This document shows, in pieces, positions 41,186 to 41,219 of a DNA stretch of 41,219 bases; the stretch's first letter is position 1; each line of letters opens with the position of its first letter. The notes below the pieces were generated by a model that saw only the letters and a list, made by a program, of their open reading frames with translations, was not told where the DNA came from and searched no databases. This DNA is from Candidatus Aenigmatarchaeota archaeon. Lineage in GTDB: Archaea > Aenigmatarchaeota > Aenigmatarchaeia > GW2011-AR5. The DNA is taken from the NCBI GenBank assembly GCA_013331845.1, contig DUFR01000025.1, forward strand, positions 1,784 through 43,002, in the 5' to 3' direction. Made by a program: the position numbers and the translations under genes.

Positions 41186-41219
41186 TAATTTTACTATATT
41201 TTGCGTTTAACTTAAAGAT

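Noticed and set aside
1-41219. tRNA, rRNA genes and CRISPR arrays
   Set aside because: No cloverleaf-like sequence with conserved T-loop, no rRNA segment, and no regularly spaced identical repeats were seen. A covariance-model scan would be the decisive test.

Overview
The window looks like a chromosomal piece of an archaeon, most likely a small-genome DPANN-type lineage. The evidence is an archaeal set of housekeeping genes (RNase HII, type-2 AspRS, eukaryote-like TrpRS, archaeal MetRS with a C-terminal tRNA-binding domain, tRNase Z), TATA boxes about 25-35 bp before start codons, AGGTGA-type ribosome binding sites, pilin-like genes with class III-like leaders, and very large N-glycosylation-rich surface proteins. 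No rRNA, tRNA or CRISPR was seen. The lineage cannot be fixed from the sequence alone.

Layout. 1-3.1 kb: an RNase HII-like paralogue open to the window edge, an RNase HII gene interrupted by an in-frame TGA, a small membrane protein and aspS. 3.1-5.3 kb: a HicBA pair, then a leftward operon HEPN / minimal nucleotidyltransferase / YbaK-type deacylase whose tail carries a hairpin array. 5.3-16.6 kb: a 3328-residue surface protein with an embedded Hint (intein-like) domain and about eleven Ig-like repeats, a pilin-like gene and a small membrane protein. 16.6-22.2 kb: P-loop kinase, tRNase Z, a permease-methyltransferase fusion, a single-pass membrane protein and a winged-helix regulator. 22.2-28.7 kb: a TnpB element with a small upstream ORF, trpS, an orphan ribbon-helix-helix gene, a LAGLIDADG endonuclease gene that appears to sit inside metG, and a membrane protein. 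28.8-29.3 kb: a HicB antitoxin gene with a broken hicA. 29.3-41.2 kb: a second surface locus with two large secreted or anchored proteins, a second pilin-like gene, and a leftward gene for a secreted protein with lytic transglycosylase and NlpC/P60-like domains.

Two surface loci (giant protein plus pilin-like gene) share modules and are probably paralogous; they would build an adhesive or cell-contact surface, with the peptidoglycan-hydrolase-like protein acting on a bacterial wall or another polymer.

The most unusual signal is a set of intervening sequences near the 5' ends of genes. The clearest are metG (995 nt, homing endonuclease; removal restores a normal MetRS start), the first pilin-like gene (159 nt, multibranched hairpin; removal restores a textbook prepilin leader) and rnhB (18 nt, hairpin with TGA; removal restores the GRGP motif). 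Structured leaders also lie at the starts of both large surface operons and the second pilin-like gene. Whether these are spliced, bypassed, translated, or simply damaging cannot be told from DNA.
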